From assembly GCA_023375785.1 (NCBI GenBank), contig SZWC01003550.1, positions 131,375 to 167,391 on the forward strand: a DNA stretch of 36,017 bases, read 5' to 3'. Below the pieces are notes generated by a model. The model did no database searches and was not told where the DNA came from. It worked only from the letters and a program-made list of their open reading frames with translations. This DNA is from Penium margaritaceum (taxonomy: Eukaryota > Streptophyta > Zygnematophyceae > Desmidiales > Peniaceae). This document shows, piece by piece, positions 11,513 through 21,117 of this stretch (position 1 is its first letter; every line of letters begins with the position of its first letter). The translations under genes and the position numbers were made by a program.

Positions 11513-12396
11513 AATCCATCGCCGATGAGGTTGGAGCCAACAAGTGGAAAAAGGAAGAAGCTCCACCGTGAAAGCAGAGCCGGGAAAATGGGGGCCAAAA
11601 AAGAGGTACAGGACGAGGCACGGGAATGCCCGGTGAAAGAGATCCCCCCGCGGGCCAACCGAGCCTCGTCAGAAAAAAAAAAAGGTAGGTCCGGAACACC
11701 AGGAGGAAACAAGACACAGGGTGTACAGTGGGGCGGTGATAATGTTTTAGCCCGGGCAACGCCCCGACGGCTGGGGAAAGACCGAACCCAGTAGCACACC
11801 CTGCCCGGACTCGGGGGAGTTAGCCACCTCCCGCTCGTCTGGCCCAAATGGTGAGCTGACAACGGCAGCCCACCCAACGGGGTCTGAAGATAGAAGAGGG
11901 ATTGGACAGGATACAATTGGAGAAGATTTGCAGTTGCAAACGATGTGGCCCCAGCCCCGAACAGGCCATCGGGTGAGGATGTTGGTGTTTTGCGAGGACC
12001 AAGGTGCGGGAGGAGAAGTAGAAGAGAGTGCCAACGCAAGGAGACAAATGGAAAGGATGAGGGAATGCGCAGAGGAGGCAGAGGGGTTGACGTCCTCGCA
12101 TCCGTCCCAACGCCTCATATGGGGGGGACGGAAGAGGGGAACAACCAGCAGCGGCAGGCAGAAGAAGAGGACGTAGAGAGGAAGCGGGCAAAAGCAAGAG
12201 AGGCGGGGAAGCGGTCACACGGGACCTGTGTCCGTGCCAACGCCTCATGTGGGGGGCACAGGAACGGAAAGCGACGACGGCTCCACCATGGACCATCTCC
12301 GTCCGTCCCAACGCCTCATATGGGGGGGACGGAAAGAGAGAGCCGTGAACGAGCGGCAATGGATGAAGAGCCGAGAAGGTGCAGTGCTGAGAGAAG
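11513..12396 (-). other. Long 3' spacer of copia D carrying three hairpin repeats
   Basis: About 880 bp separate the end of RNase H from the polypurine tract, which is long for a copia element. Repeat units lie at 12102-12131, 12225-12262 and 12303-12332. The first and third are identical 30-mers starting CCGTCCCAACGCC and ending GGGGGACGG, with complementary ends (CCGTCCC with GGGACGG). The middle unit keeps the core but has compensating ends (CCTGTG with CACAGG). A minus frame of up to 274 codons covers the region (11820-12644) but starts inside RNase H in another frame and is low-complexity, so I do not call it a gene. Confidence 0.7.
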
Positions 12397-15300
12397 TCAG
12401 GATGAGGAGAGAAGACCCAGGCGAGTGCAGAGATGAGCGTGGCGGTCGGCAGAGAGAGCTTTGGTGAAGATGTCAGCAATTTGATCAGCGGTAGGGAGGT
12501 GGTCCATGACGACCTCGCCTTTCGCGACGGCGTCGCAGACGTAGTGATACTCCCGACGGACGTGCTTGGTTCGATCATGGAGAACCGGATCTTTGGTGAG
12601 AGCGAAGGGTCCTTCGTTGTCACACTGAATGGGCGTGGATTCAAGTTGGTTAAACCCGAGCTCGCTCAGAAGCATGCAAAGCCAGACCGCCTCTCTCGTG
12701 CATTCACTTTCAACAATATATTCAGCTTCAGTAGAAGAAAGAGCGACGACAGACTACTTCTTGCTGCGCCAGCTGACGGGTCCACCATTGAGAAGGAAAA
12801 AATACCCAGAGGCGGAGCGACTTGTGGTGTGATCACCAGAGAGATCGGCATCACAGAAGCCCTGGAGAACATTGTTCCCAGAAGAGTACTGGATAGCAAT
12901 AGAGGCGGGTCCACGGAGGTAGCGAATGCTGCGTTTGGCGGCCACGATGTGAGCAACAGTAGGGCGTTGGCATCCTTGACTGAGAAGGCCGACGGCAAAG
13001 GAAAGGTCAGGCCGTGTGGCCACAGAGGAGTACATCAATGAGCCCACCATTCGTGGAAAAGCTTGGGCATCTTCCGAGGAGGCCAAAGGTGTGGCTGCTG
13101 TGAATGGTTTGGTAAGACCGTGATCGTTGGAAAGTGGTGTAGTCTGTGGAGTGGATGTACCAAGGCCAAACTTGTCGGCCACACGCTGGGCATAGGTGGC
13201 TTGAGTGAGCGTCACCTGGCCGTGCGTTATGCCATGAGTGACTTGAATGCCGAGGTAGTACTTGAGGGGCCCCATGTCAGTCATTTGAAAACGGCGAGAC
13301 AGCTGCTGTTTGAGGGTATCCAGAACAGAGAGAGATGGACCAAACAGAATGAGGTCGTCCACATAGAGAAGAACGCCGAGAAGATTAGAACCTCCACAAA
13401 AGTACATTGAGTGGTCAGAATGAAGGCGTTGGAGACCTTGGACCAGGAAGAATTCATGAATCTTCAGGTTCCATTGTCGTGGAGCTTGCGTCAGGCCATA
13501 CGGAGACTTGTTGAGCTTGCAGACGTAGTCGGGTTTATGTAGAGAGATGAACCCCTCTGGTTGAGTCATGTAGATGATTTCGTTGAGGTCACCGTTGAGG
13601 AAGGCACTTTTGACGTCCATTTGATGGAGGTACCATTTGTTGTTGGCGGCCAGAGATAGGATCACTCTCATAGATGAGTACTTGGCTACAAGTGCAAAGG
13701 TGTCTTGATAGTTTACCCCAAGAACTTGACTGTATCCGCGCGCAACTAGGCCAACTTTGTAGCGATCAGGTGTACCTGCACTGGTCAGCTTGATTTTGAA
13801 CACCCACTTACACGTGACAACGGGAGTGTTGGGTGGTCGAAGGACAAGATCCCATGTGATGTTTTTTAAGTTGAGAGAGTTCCTCTTGAGCTGCTTGGCG
13901 CCATTGGTCCGCATCTGGGCGGCGCATAGCATCTTTGAAGCTGGTGGGATCCACCACTTGTGTGAGTAGTGATGTGTTATCAATGTCGTTGTCGGCTGGC
14001 ATCTCAGTGGTTGACAGAAAACCAAGCTGAAGAAATGACGGAGGTCTTGTGAGTCGGGCGGACCGGCGTAGTCCTGATTTTGAAAGAGCTGACGTAGTGC
14101 TGGGGATGAATGTCTGTGGAGTAGCGGGAGCATCATGATATTCCTCTGGAACCACAGGAGGAAGTACACCAGCGTGGTCATCAGGTGTGGGGTCGACTGA
14201 GAGTTTTTGAAGAGGTGGTAGAGTTGTCTCAATGTAGACAGTGGGCGTGACTGCTGGTGGTGTTGCATCACGTGCTCGATTGAAGAAGCTTTCGTTGAAG
14301 ATGGGTTGTCTGCTCCAAATCACGCATTTGGAGTCTGTGTCCCAAAGTCGGTAGATGCCGCATGCCTCGTACCCAAGGAGGATGCAGACTTTTGATCCTG
14401 GATCAAGCTTGGAGCGTTCTTCTGGCCGGACCCAGTCGTGTGCTGTACATCCAAAAATACGGATGTGTCCCAGATAGGGCTTGTTCCCAGTCCATGCTTC
14501 GGGTGTTGATGTACCTGCAGGCAACTTTGCCGTAGGAAGACGATTTGTGATGTACGCTGCAGTGTGAAGAGCTTCAGCCCAGAAAGCAGATGAAAGGCCA
14601 GCAGTGTGGAGCATGGTCCGAACTCGTTCAAGAAGAGTCTGATTCATCCGTTCTGCCTTGCCATTCTGTTGTGGGGTATATGGCACCGTGGTTTGATGTT
14701 GAATACCTCTCTCATCGTAGAAGACTTTGAGGTTGCGGTTGACAAACTCGGTCCCGTTGTCAGTGCGGATTTTCTTGACTGTCAGGCTGGTCTCATTTTC
14801 AACCTGTCAAAACCAAGTTTTAATTGCTTCAATAGCATCAGATTTGAAGCGGAGGATCCAGGTCCAGACCATATGCGTGTAGTCAACCAAAATGACGAGG
14901 AAATAGTGCTTGTTGGAGAGAGAGTCTTCCTTGATATAGAAGAGGTCCATGTGCACGAGTTCCAGGCACTCGTGGGTTCCATGTAAAGGGAGGGCTTGGA
15001 AAGAGGCTCGATGTTGTTTGCCTGTGACACAGCCTCCACACATGGGTGCTTCTCTGTCTTGTAGTAGACTGGCCGGAAGATCATGAGCAACTGAATCTGC
15101 AGCCATTTTGGTTAGAGTTGAATAGCTGACGTGTGCCAGACCCTTCTGGCAAAGTTCTGTCGTGATTGACGAAGGAGTTGTCTTTGCCGATGTAGGTAAA
15201 GAAGCCACAAAAGCCATCTCTTGCGTTTCTGAGTGTCTTGAAGGTTTGCTGGTGTCAAGGATGGTCAGGTGTCCCATTCGAGTGGCCACCGCTGCCAGTT

Positions 15301-15720
15301 GAGATGTCTGGTTGTACACCTTGCAATTCTTGTCAGTATCAAACACAACTTTGAAGCCTTTGTCGTTGAGCTTGGTAACGGAAAGAAGATATGCAGCGAG
15401 GTTTGGGACATAAAGTAGGTCTTCAAAAGTCGTGATTGCTTGTTTACCATTGCACTTGATGCCGACCTTGACTGTTCCTTGCCCATAGGCAGGGATAGAT
15501 CTCCCATCACCAAGGCCGACTTCTCGTGGTGTCAGGAAGCGTTTGAAGTTGATGAACCAATCCTTTTTGCAAGTCATGTGTTTCGTGCAACCAGAGTCCA
15601 TAATCCATGCCAAGATGCCAGCAGCCAAGAGAAGTACTCTGTCAATGGAGCACATGACCAATTCTTCAGTCACAAATTCTTCTTCTGCCAGAGTGTGATG
15701 TGCTGCATCTTCCGGTGCTC
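12397..15720 (-). pseudogene. Copia D pol pseudogene: protease, integrase, RT, RNase H
   Basis: On the minus strand: protease with the catalytic DSG box at 15590-15598 (AWIMDSGCTKH). Then the GAG-pre-integrase region (LLYVPNLAAYLLSVTKL) and CxxC (CGGCVTGKQH). The integrase has the acidic residues of HMDLF, RTDNGTEF (near 14765) and GKAERMNQT (Glu at 14651-14653). The RT runs from the CKWVFKIK segment near 13810 to the YVDD box at 13354-13365, and RNase H (FCDADLSGD; STEAEYI; TKHVRREYHYV) to about 12400. It is damaged by TGA at 14807-14809 inside integrase, a frameshift between about 13840 and 13870, and TAG at 12754-12756 in RNase H. Catalytic residues of all four enzymes are present, so this is the best preserved element here, though not intact. 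Confidence 0.93.
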
Positions 15721-15904
15721 AGCCATAGGTTGAATGCTCTGGCTGTGTGGCTGACATGTCTTCGTCAGGCGGGATTGGTCCTTCAGATAGGAGATCTAAC
15801 TGGAAATTGTTTTCTTCATCAGATAAATCCTGTGCTTTTGAAGACCCTGTAAGAAAGGCGGCCACGGTGGACATGGAAGTCGTCAGCATTGCTTGATGTG
15901 GCCG

Positions 15905-16913
15905 TCAAAAACCATGATGACGAGCAAAACTTGGACGTTGTTTAGGGCAGTCCACGGCAATGTGCCCCTTTTGCTTGCACGTCCAACACACTCGATCATT
16001 TGGTGGAACAAAACCCCGTGGTGAGTGAGGAGTTGGTTGGTCTCTGCTGTTGAAGTGCGTAAGGGAGCCTTGACTGCCGTTACCATAGGATCCAAAATTC
16101 TTTGTCCTTTGTCCCTGATGTTTGGTCACGAGGCCAGTTTCACCTCCATTGTCCTTGACGTATTGTTCTTCAACCATCATTAGCTCTTCGACAGCCTTCT
16201 CCAGAGTCAGAGAATATGGTTGACTTCCAGGTGGTGGTGCTAATGCTGCTCCTGCTGGTACTGCTCCAGCGGCAGCGCCAGGTGCCCCACCGGTGGCTCT
16301 TCCTTGTGCATCAATGGCTTGCTGCAGAGTTGTTAGAAGATCAGCCAGTTGAGCATCAAAGGTCTTCCCTTGTTTCTGAAAAGTCTGAAGTCGGTTGATG
16401 GTGTCTTTGAATCTGGCAGGTAGTCCACGAAAAAGAGTTAGTACTAGGACTCTTTCAGAGATCACTTCTCCCATTGATGAAATGCGGCTGGCCAGATGTT
16501 TAAGAAGTGACACGTGATCCTCCAGACGTGTTCGTTCTTCCATCTGTTGAGTGTGAAACTCTGTCAAGAGACTTCCCAGTTCAACATCACTCGTTCTTTC
16601 ATAACGATTCTTCAGGACCTTCCAAGCCTTCCTTGGACAGTTGGTTGGGTTGTTTTCTCTGATGATAAACTTGAGTCGTTCAGTTAGATTCAGCGCCAGA
16701 ATTGAAAAGGCCTGATCACAGCACCGCTTCTAGCTGACTTGTTCTTCAGGTGACGCTCCTGCAGGTAATGTGTCAGTGGGAGGGTCCCAGTCGACCCCCC
16801 AATAGGCCCTTGCCTAGAAAAATCATCTCAATATTGAATGCAAAGGTATGATAGTCATCGCCATCAAATGGCACCACTTTGAAGTGATCTCCATTGTTGA
16901 TGGCTGCCGCCAT
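15905..16913 (-). pseudogene. Copia D gag pseudogene (capsid/nucleocapsid with CCHC zinc knuckle)
   Basis: The start ATG is at 16911-16913, 28 bases beyond the primer site (MAAAINNGDHFKVVPFDGDD). The frame shifts near 16810, and a TAG lies near 16730. From about 16700 to 15905 the frame is open: a helical capsid region (LASRISSMGEVISERVLVLT), a Pro/Ala-rich linker, then CWTCKQKGHIAVDC, a complete CCHC knuckle at about 15995-15950. Gag forms the virus-like particle and binds genomic RNA in this family. The frame closes with TGA at 15905. The same frame continues after that stop into about 180 bases of acidic linker, another TGA near 15720, and then protease. This suggests a single ancestral gag-pol reading frame. 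Confidence 0.88.
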
Positions 16914-16940
16914 AGTTGCGTAGATCTGAAGATACCACCT

Positions 16941-16952
16941 GCTCTGATACCA
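16941..16952 (-). other. Primer binding site of copia D
   Basis: On the minus strand TGGTATCAGAGC lies two bases inside the 5' LTR end. It is the complement of the 3' end of plant initiator tRNA-Met, the usual minus-strand primer for plant LTR retrotransposons. Confidence 0.93.
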
Positions 16953-16954
16953 AA

Positions 16955-17854
16955 TGTTGAAATTCTACATACTAGAATCTTTTAGGAATCTTCAGATGCA
17001 GTTTCCTGAATGATCTGCTCTTCAATGTTTTGCTGAATTGTTGGTGATGATCTCTTAGACACGTGTCACCAGTCATACACACACAGGCACTCTTGCCTCA
17101 ATAACTTCATTTACTGTGCGATTCAAGAGTATGGGCTCAAGGAACAGTTACAGGACTCGTCTCGCAAGCTTTCGAACGGTACCAAGCTTGTTCAAAATGA
17201 TCTCACACAGACAAAGTAGTAACAAATACAAACCTACAGCTACTTATCTGTCTGTACTAGCTTATAGCAGAAAAGTACAAGAGTTTACGTAGTCCGGTAT
17301 CCTTGTGTCTTCCAGTTCTCAGTCACAGGATCTCCCGGACGCCGCTCGATGATCTTCGATCATCGGCAGACCGAGGTTGGCGGATGCCCAGCGCCCTTGG
17401 TGCAATCCACAGAAGAGATTGTCCGGATCTGCGGTAGCTTCCCATGGCCGTTGATCTTTCTCGGGCATTTGTCTCGAGAGGACCGAATGGTCACACTTCT
17501 CGATTCAGCAATGGCTCCAATCATTCCACTGCCCTCATAATGATTCGTGATCACAGGATCCATCTTTAGAAAGAGCAATATCTTCCGCGTGCTCCTGTCC
17601 CCTGCCACGTCAGCAGACTCAGAGTCGAGAGGAGCTCACGCTCACACTCTCGCTTAGTCTGCTAGGCCACACACCCTGTTTGTCCACATCCTGCCAAAAT
17701 ATACAGCTTCCATTACCATGATCCAATCAGCTCTCCGAGGCTCTAGTAGGATGACTAGAGTGGGTAAGGCTACGGATGGATGGATCAGTGGGACGCCTAA
17801 AGAGGCCTACCCACAGCCATACCATGCCCCGCCATGTAGGATAGACAGGAGGGT

Positions 17855-17951
<97 letters not shown>

Positions 17952-18051
17952 NCTCTATCGGCCCTCTTGTTTCCTTTTTTGTTGTTGTTGTTGTGCCGAG
18001 CCCAGTACATCGTTGGATCAAGGCGATTGGAAGACTGTCCATTTTCCAACA
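16955..18051 (-). repeat. 5' LTR of copia D (about 1.1 kb)
   Basis: On the minus strand it runs from TGTTGGAAAATGG (18051) to ...GAATTTCAACA (16955), then the primer site. It is the partner of 10396-11500 and includes the same GA tract. A TGTATATTTTGG segment near 17695-17706 on the minus strand, shared by both LTRs, is a candidate TATA element; no experiment is implied. Confidence 0.93.
17856..17952. repeat. (GA)n microsatellite with single N, inside the D 5' LTR
   Basis: About 96 bp of GA repeat occupy the same LTR position as the tract at 11295. They end at an N (17952) followed by CTCTATCGGCCC. Presence at the same place in both LTRs means the repeat, or its seed, was in the element before insertion. 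Confidence 0.97.
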
Positions 18052-18787
18052 ATTTCTCGTTCAGGCATCCAAATTGAGCGAGCATTGTGCGCGAGAACTA
18101 ATTCTTGTCGATTGGTGGCATCAACGCGTCGTTCCAGTGCGGATTGATCAGTCCCAAGGGTCAAACACCTACGATCCGCGATATGAGAGGGGCGACGTTT
18201 GCCACTAATGATGCCCCACCGGAATCCTTCTGCCATTGGATGGCCTTCAGTTTGGACCACCAATTAATCTTTGTGCCACGCGAAAGCGTGGCCGCAAAGT
18301 CAATCTTCTTTCAAGCTTCGTTGAGCGCAACAGTGGTGAAGTATACCTCTAAAATCGTTAGCCACATCCGAACCGTCGGTCCTTTGGAAACTACAGGATT
18401 AGACGGTTCTGGTGGGGCAAAATGAATTTTGGGTTCTTTTGAGAGTTGGGTGTTTCTTTCAACGAGCACCGCTTCTTATGTACTCGCTTTGGAAAGAATT
18501 TCCATTGAAACGTTGAGCTCGTGGAGCAGATGGTTGTTGATCCCTTCGAGCGTGGAGATACGATACACCAGTTCCTCGTTGATCCACGCCTTTTTTCCGG
18601 TGCCACCTGTCGTTCCTGCTATAGACGTTGAGGCTGTCGGTGGGGGCTACTAGTTTTCCCCTGCTCGATCCATGACCGGACTGGTCATCCAAGCCGTAGG
18701 GTTTGACCGAGCTGCCGCGTAGCCTGCCAATCCAGCGTTTGCTGGTGCTTCAGGATTTGCGTGCATAGTCATGTTCTGGTCCTCCAT
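18052..18787 (-). pseudogene. Chromovirus B gag, 5' portion
   Basis: On the minus strand from ATG 18785-18787: MEDQNMTMHANPEAPANAGL, then GGTGKKAWINEELVYRIST and HLLHELNVSMEIL, aligning with element C gag (MEEKNMTMHTTREAVAKASV, INEELANRIST, HLLHELNVAMEVL). Two adjacent stops lie near 18650, and the frame decays past about 18450. The double ATG that begins gag in C is replaced here by GCGGTG, so the first usable ATG is slightly downstream. The gene stops at 18052, where copia D starts, and resumes at 10395. In the active family this protein forms the particle shell. Confidence 0.85.
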
Positions 18788-18954
18788 CGCCAAAGTCACC
18801 GCCAAAGATCCAATCTGGTCATCAGATGCGCTCGCTCACCTCACGACGAAGTTACGAATTCTACAAAGTCTTGACTTGAGAGATGAACTGACGGCTTGTG
18901 CGAGGTAGTTTCTTGGATGGGTAAAGTAGTTAAATGCCTCTCTAGCACCGTTGC

Positions 18955-18966
18955 GCTCTGATACCA
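18955..18966 (-). other. Primer binding site of chromovirus B
   Basis: TGGTATCAGAGC on the minus strand, two bases inside the 5' LTR end (...GCATAACA-CT-TGGTATCAGAGC). Same initiator-tRNA-Met type as in C and D. Confidence 0.92.
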
Positions 18967-18968
18967 AG

Positions 18969-19371
18969 TGTTATGCTAAACGGAGCATAAATGGTCAACA
19001 AGTAGAAGTTGCAAGGAAAAACACGATTTAGAATTCAGGAAAACTGAGAAAATCATCATTTGCAGAAAGCGTACCTCGATGGCAAGTGTCAAAATGATAG
19101 AAGATATACATAAAATAGTCAAGTTATGAATGAGGCATAGTTGAGGTTGTTGGGTTGATCGTTGAGCGACGTGTGTGGTTGCGTCGTGAGTGGTCGGATG
19201 TGAGAAGTTCCGCCGAGAAATTGGGGGGCTTCAAGAGTCGACGGTGGGGATATGAGATGCATCTTTACAAATCCAGATCTGTCTTGATCTGTCAAGAAGT
19301 CAACGGAAAGGTCGTGACACTTCTGTCGTGGATTCTTGAAAGTGGCCGAATTTGTCTGAAAGTACAAGAGT
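18969..19371 (-). repeat. 5' LTR of chromovirus B, outer end missing
   Basis: It aligns with the complete B 3' LTR from its inner end (TGTTATGCTAAACGGAGC against TGTTATACTGAACGGAGC) out to GAAAGT(G/A)CAAGA, then stops. About 150 bp that should form the outer (U3) end are absent. Immediately beyond, at about 19372, lies the oppositely oriented LTR of element C. Confidence 0.85.
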
Positions 19372-19589
19372 TATGACACGACGCGACTACACACACGTCC
19401 CTCGACGATCAACCCAACAACCTCGACTATACCTCATTCGTACCTAGACACGTGTTTATATATTTTCTATCAGTTCCACACTTGTCATCAAATTACACTT
19501 ACCGCTGCTTAAAAATTTCTCAAGTTCTAGATCGTGTTTTTCCTTGCAACTTCTACCTTTTGACCACTTCCGCTCCGTTCAGCATAACA
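19372..19589 (+). repeat. 5' LTR of chromovirus C, only the inner part (about 218 bp)
   Basis: Read as reverse complement it matches B's 5' LTR: TGTTATGCTGAACGGAGC..., GTAGAAGTTGCAAGGAAAAA, GAGGTTGTTGGGTTGATCG. It ends ...AGCATAACA at 19589, followed by the primer site. The outer roughly 350 bp are missing. Confidence 0.85.
19449..19464 (+). promoter_or_regulatory. Candidate LTR promoter: G-box CACGTG next to TATATATT
   Basis: CACGTG (19449-19454) is followed after two bases by TATATATT (19457-19464) inside the C LTR. Related LTRs have TTTATATG (B 3') or a weaker AT-rich segment (B 5') at the same place, without the G-box. This is a motif match; transcription is not shown by the sequence. 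Confidence 0.4.
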
Positions 19590-19591
19590 CT

Positions 19592-19603
19592 TGGTATCAG
19601 AGC
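19592..19603 (+). other. Primer binding site of chromovirus C
   Basis: TGGTATCAGAGC lies two bases after the LTR end. It is identical to the sites in B and D. Confidence 0.93.
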
Positions 19604-19756
19604 GCAGCGGTGCGAGAGATGCATTTGACTACTTTACCAAATTGGAGGACTACCCCGCACAAGCCGTCAGTGCATCTCACACGTCAAGACTTTGCAGACT
19701 TTGTAACTACTTTGTGAGGCGAGCGAGCGCATCCGACAACTAGCAGCGGATCTTCG

Positions 19757-20930
19757 ATGATGACTTCGGCAATGGAGGAGAAAAACATGACTATGCACAC
19801 AACTCGTGAAGCCGTAGCAAAGGCTAGTGTGGCAGGCTACACGGCAGCTGGATCAAACCCTATGGCTCTGAAGACCAATCCGGTCATGGATCCAACGGCG
19901 GTAAACCAGCAGCCCCCATCGACAGCATGAACGTTTATAGCAGGAACAAAAGGTGGCACCGGACGAAAGGCACGGATCAACGAGGAGCTGGCAAACCGTA
20001 TCTCCACGCTTGAGGGGATCAACAGTCATCTGCTCCATGAGCTCAATGTCGCAATGGAGGTACTTTGCAAAGCGAGTGTACGAGAAGTGGTGCTCGTCGA
20101 GAGAACCACCCAACTCTAGAACAAACCCAAAATTCTTCCAATCCCACCAGAACCGTTTGATCCTGCAATTTCCAAAGGACCAATGAGTCGGATGTGGGTG
20201 ACGAGTTTGAAGGTGTACTTCATCGCTGCTGAGGTCAACGACGAATAAAACATTGACATCGCGGCCGCGCTTTTGCGTGGGATGGCACTAAGTTGGTGGT
20301 ATGATCTAAAGGACATCCAACAGCAACGGGAGACTGGGGTGGCCTCATCAACGACCAACGACGCCCATCTCATATCGCCCACCACAAGTGTTCTACCCCC
20401 GGAGCAGATAAACTCGCAATGGCAAGACGCGCACACACCATCAGCCGACAAGAATGAGTTCTTGTGCAAAAACATTGCATGATTTGGACAAGTGAACAAG
20501 ACGTCTGACACTCGGTACAAGCTCCAACATCTCTTTTCGCACTCCAGAGTGGCAGAGTACACGTAGAAATTCTGAGAAAATATCATTGGTGCAGACATCG
20601 CCCAAGACAAGCTTAGTTTTCATTACAACAACAGCCTCAAATGAGACATCCGACGAGCGATCGCCATTTTTGGCATCCAAAACAAATCCGCGTGGATGAT
20701 TGCAGCAGTGAAAAGGATTGCCGACGCCGACTACAAAGCTTGGACCCAAGAACCCTACGGATAACGAACTCCCAACCACCATTGTTGTGGGAACGGAAAT
20801 GGCCAGTCGGAGGACTTCTTGACTCCAATGCAAGTGGACACTGTCAACCAGGGAGAAACGTGCATCTGCTACAACTACCAAAAAGTTGGTCACATCGCTC
20901 GCAACTTACGAAACAGATAGCAGGCCAAAA
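19757..20930 (+). pseudogene. Chromovirus C gag pseudogene
   Basis: It starts at a double ATG (19757, 19760; MMTSAMEEKNMTMHTTREA), in a position shared with element B. Recognisable parts are the INEELANRISTLEGINSHLL coiled region near 19978, a capsid segment (VYFIAAEVNDE; IAAALLRGMALSWWYDL) at about 20210-20310, and LSFHYNNSLK near 20610. The zinc-knuckle relic is CYNYQKVGHIARNL at about 20860-20902. Two of the four zinc ligands have changed, the second Cys to Tyr and the last to Leu, so it could not bind zinc normally. Single stops occur near 19928, 20118, 20247 and 20480, and frames change near 20340. Gag would form the particle and package RNA. Confidence 0.87.
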
Positions 20931-21117
20931 AGGGAGGGAGTCATACAAAAATGTGTCAGGAAACGACAAAGGACAGGAGTGAAAGGCGCGACTCCTATCC
21001 GTGAGGAGTGACGAGAAATCTGTGCCAAACAATCCCACATCTAAAGAGCCTAAGATGCTGGTGAGGGTTTCTGAGATCAAAAAGTTTAACGAGAGATACG
21101 AGGACAACCAATCGGCA

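Noticed and set aside
12102..12332. Regularly spaced 30-bp repeats as a CRISPR-like array.
   Set aside because: Only three units, uneven spacing, eukaryotic retrotransposon context and no cas genes.
11820..12644. Minus-strand 274-codon frame with a repeated PSPPYEALGR segment.
   Set aside because: It starts inside RNase H in the wrong frame, and the peptide repeat is just the DNA hairpin repeat translated; composition is low-complexity.
12433..13041. Plus-strand frame of 202 codons, and similar long plus frames opposite copia D pol.
   Set aside because: They lie antisense to well-identified RT/RNase H coding sequence and have no recognisable motifs.
14807..15907. In-frame TGA codons in copia D as recoding (for example selenocysteine or an altered code).
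   Set aside because: TAG stops and frameshifts also occur in the same element, so ordinary pseudogene decay explains them.
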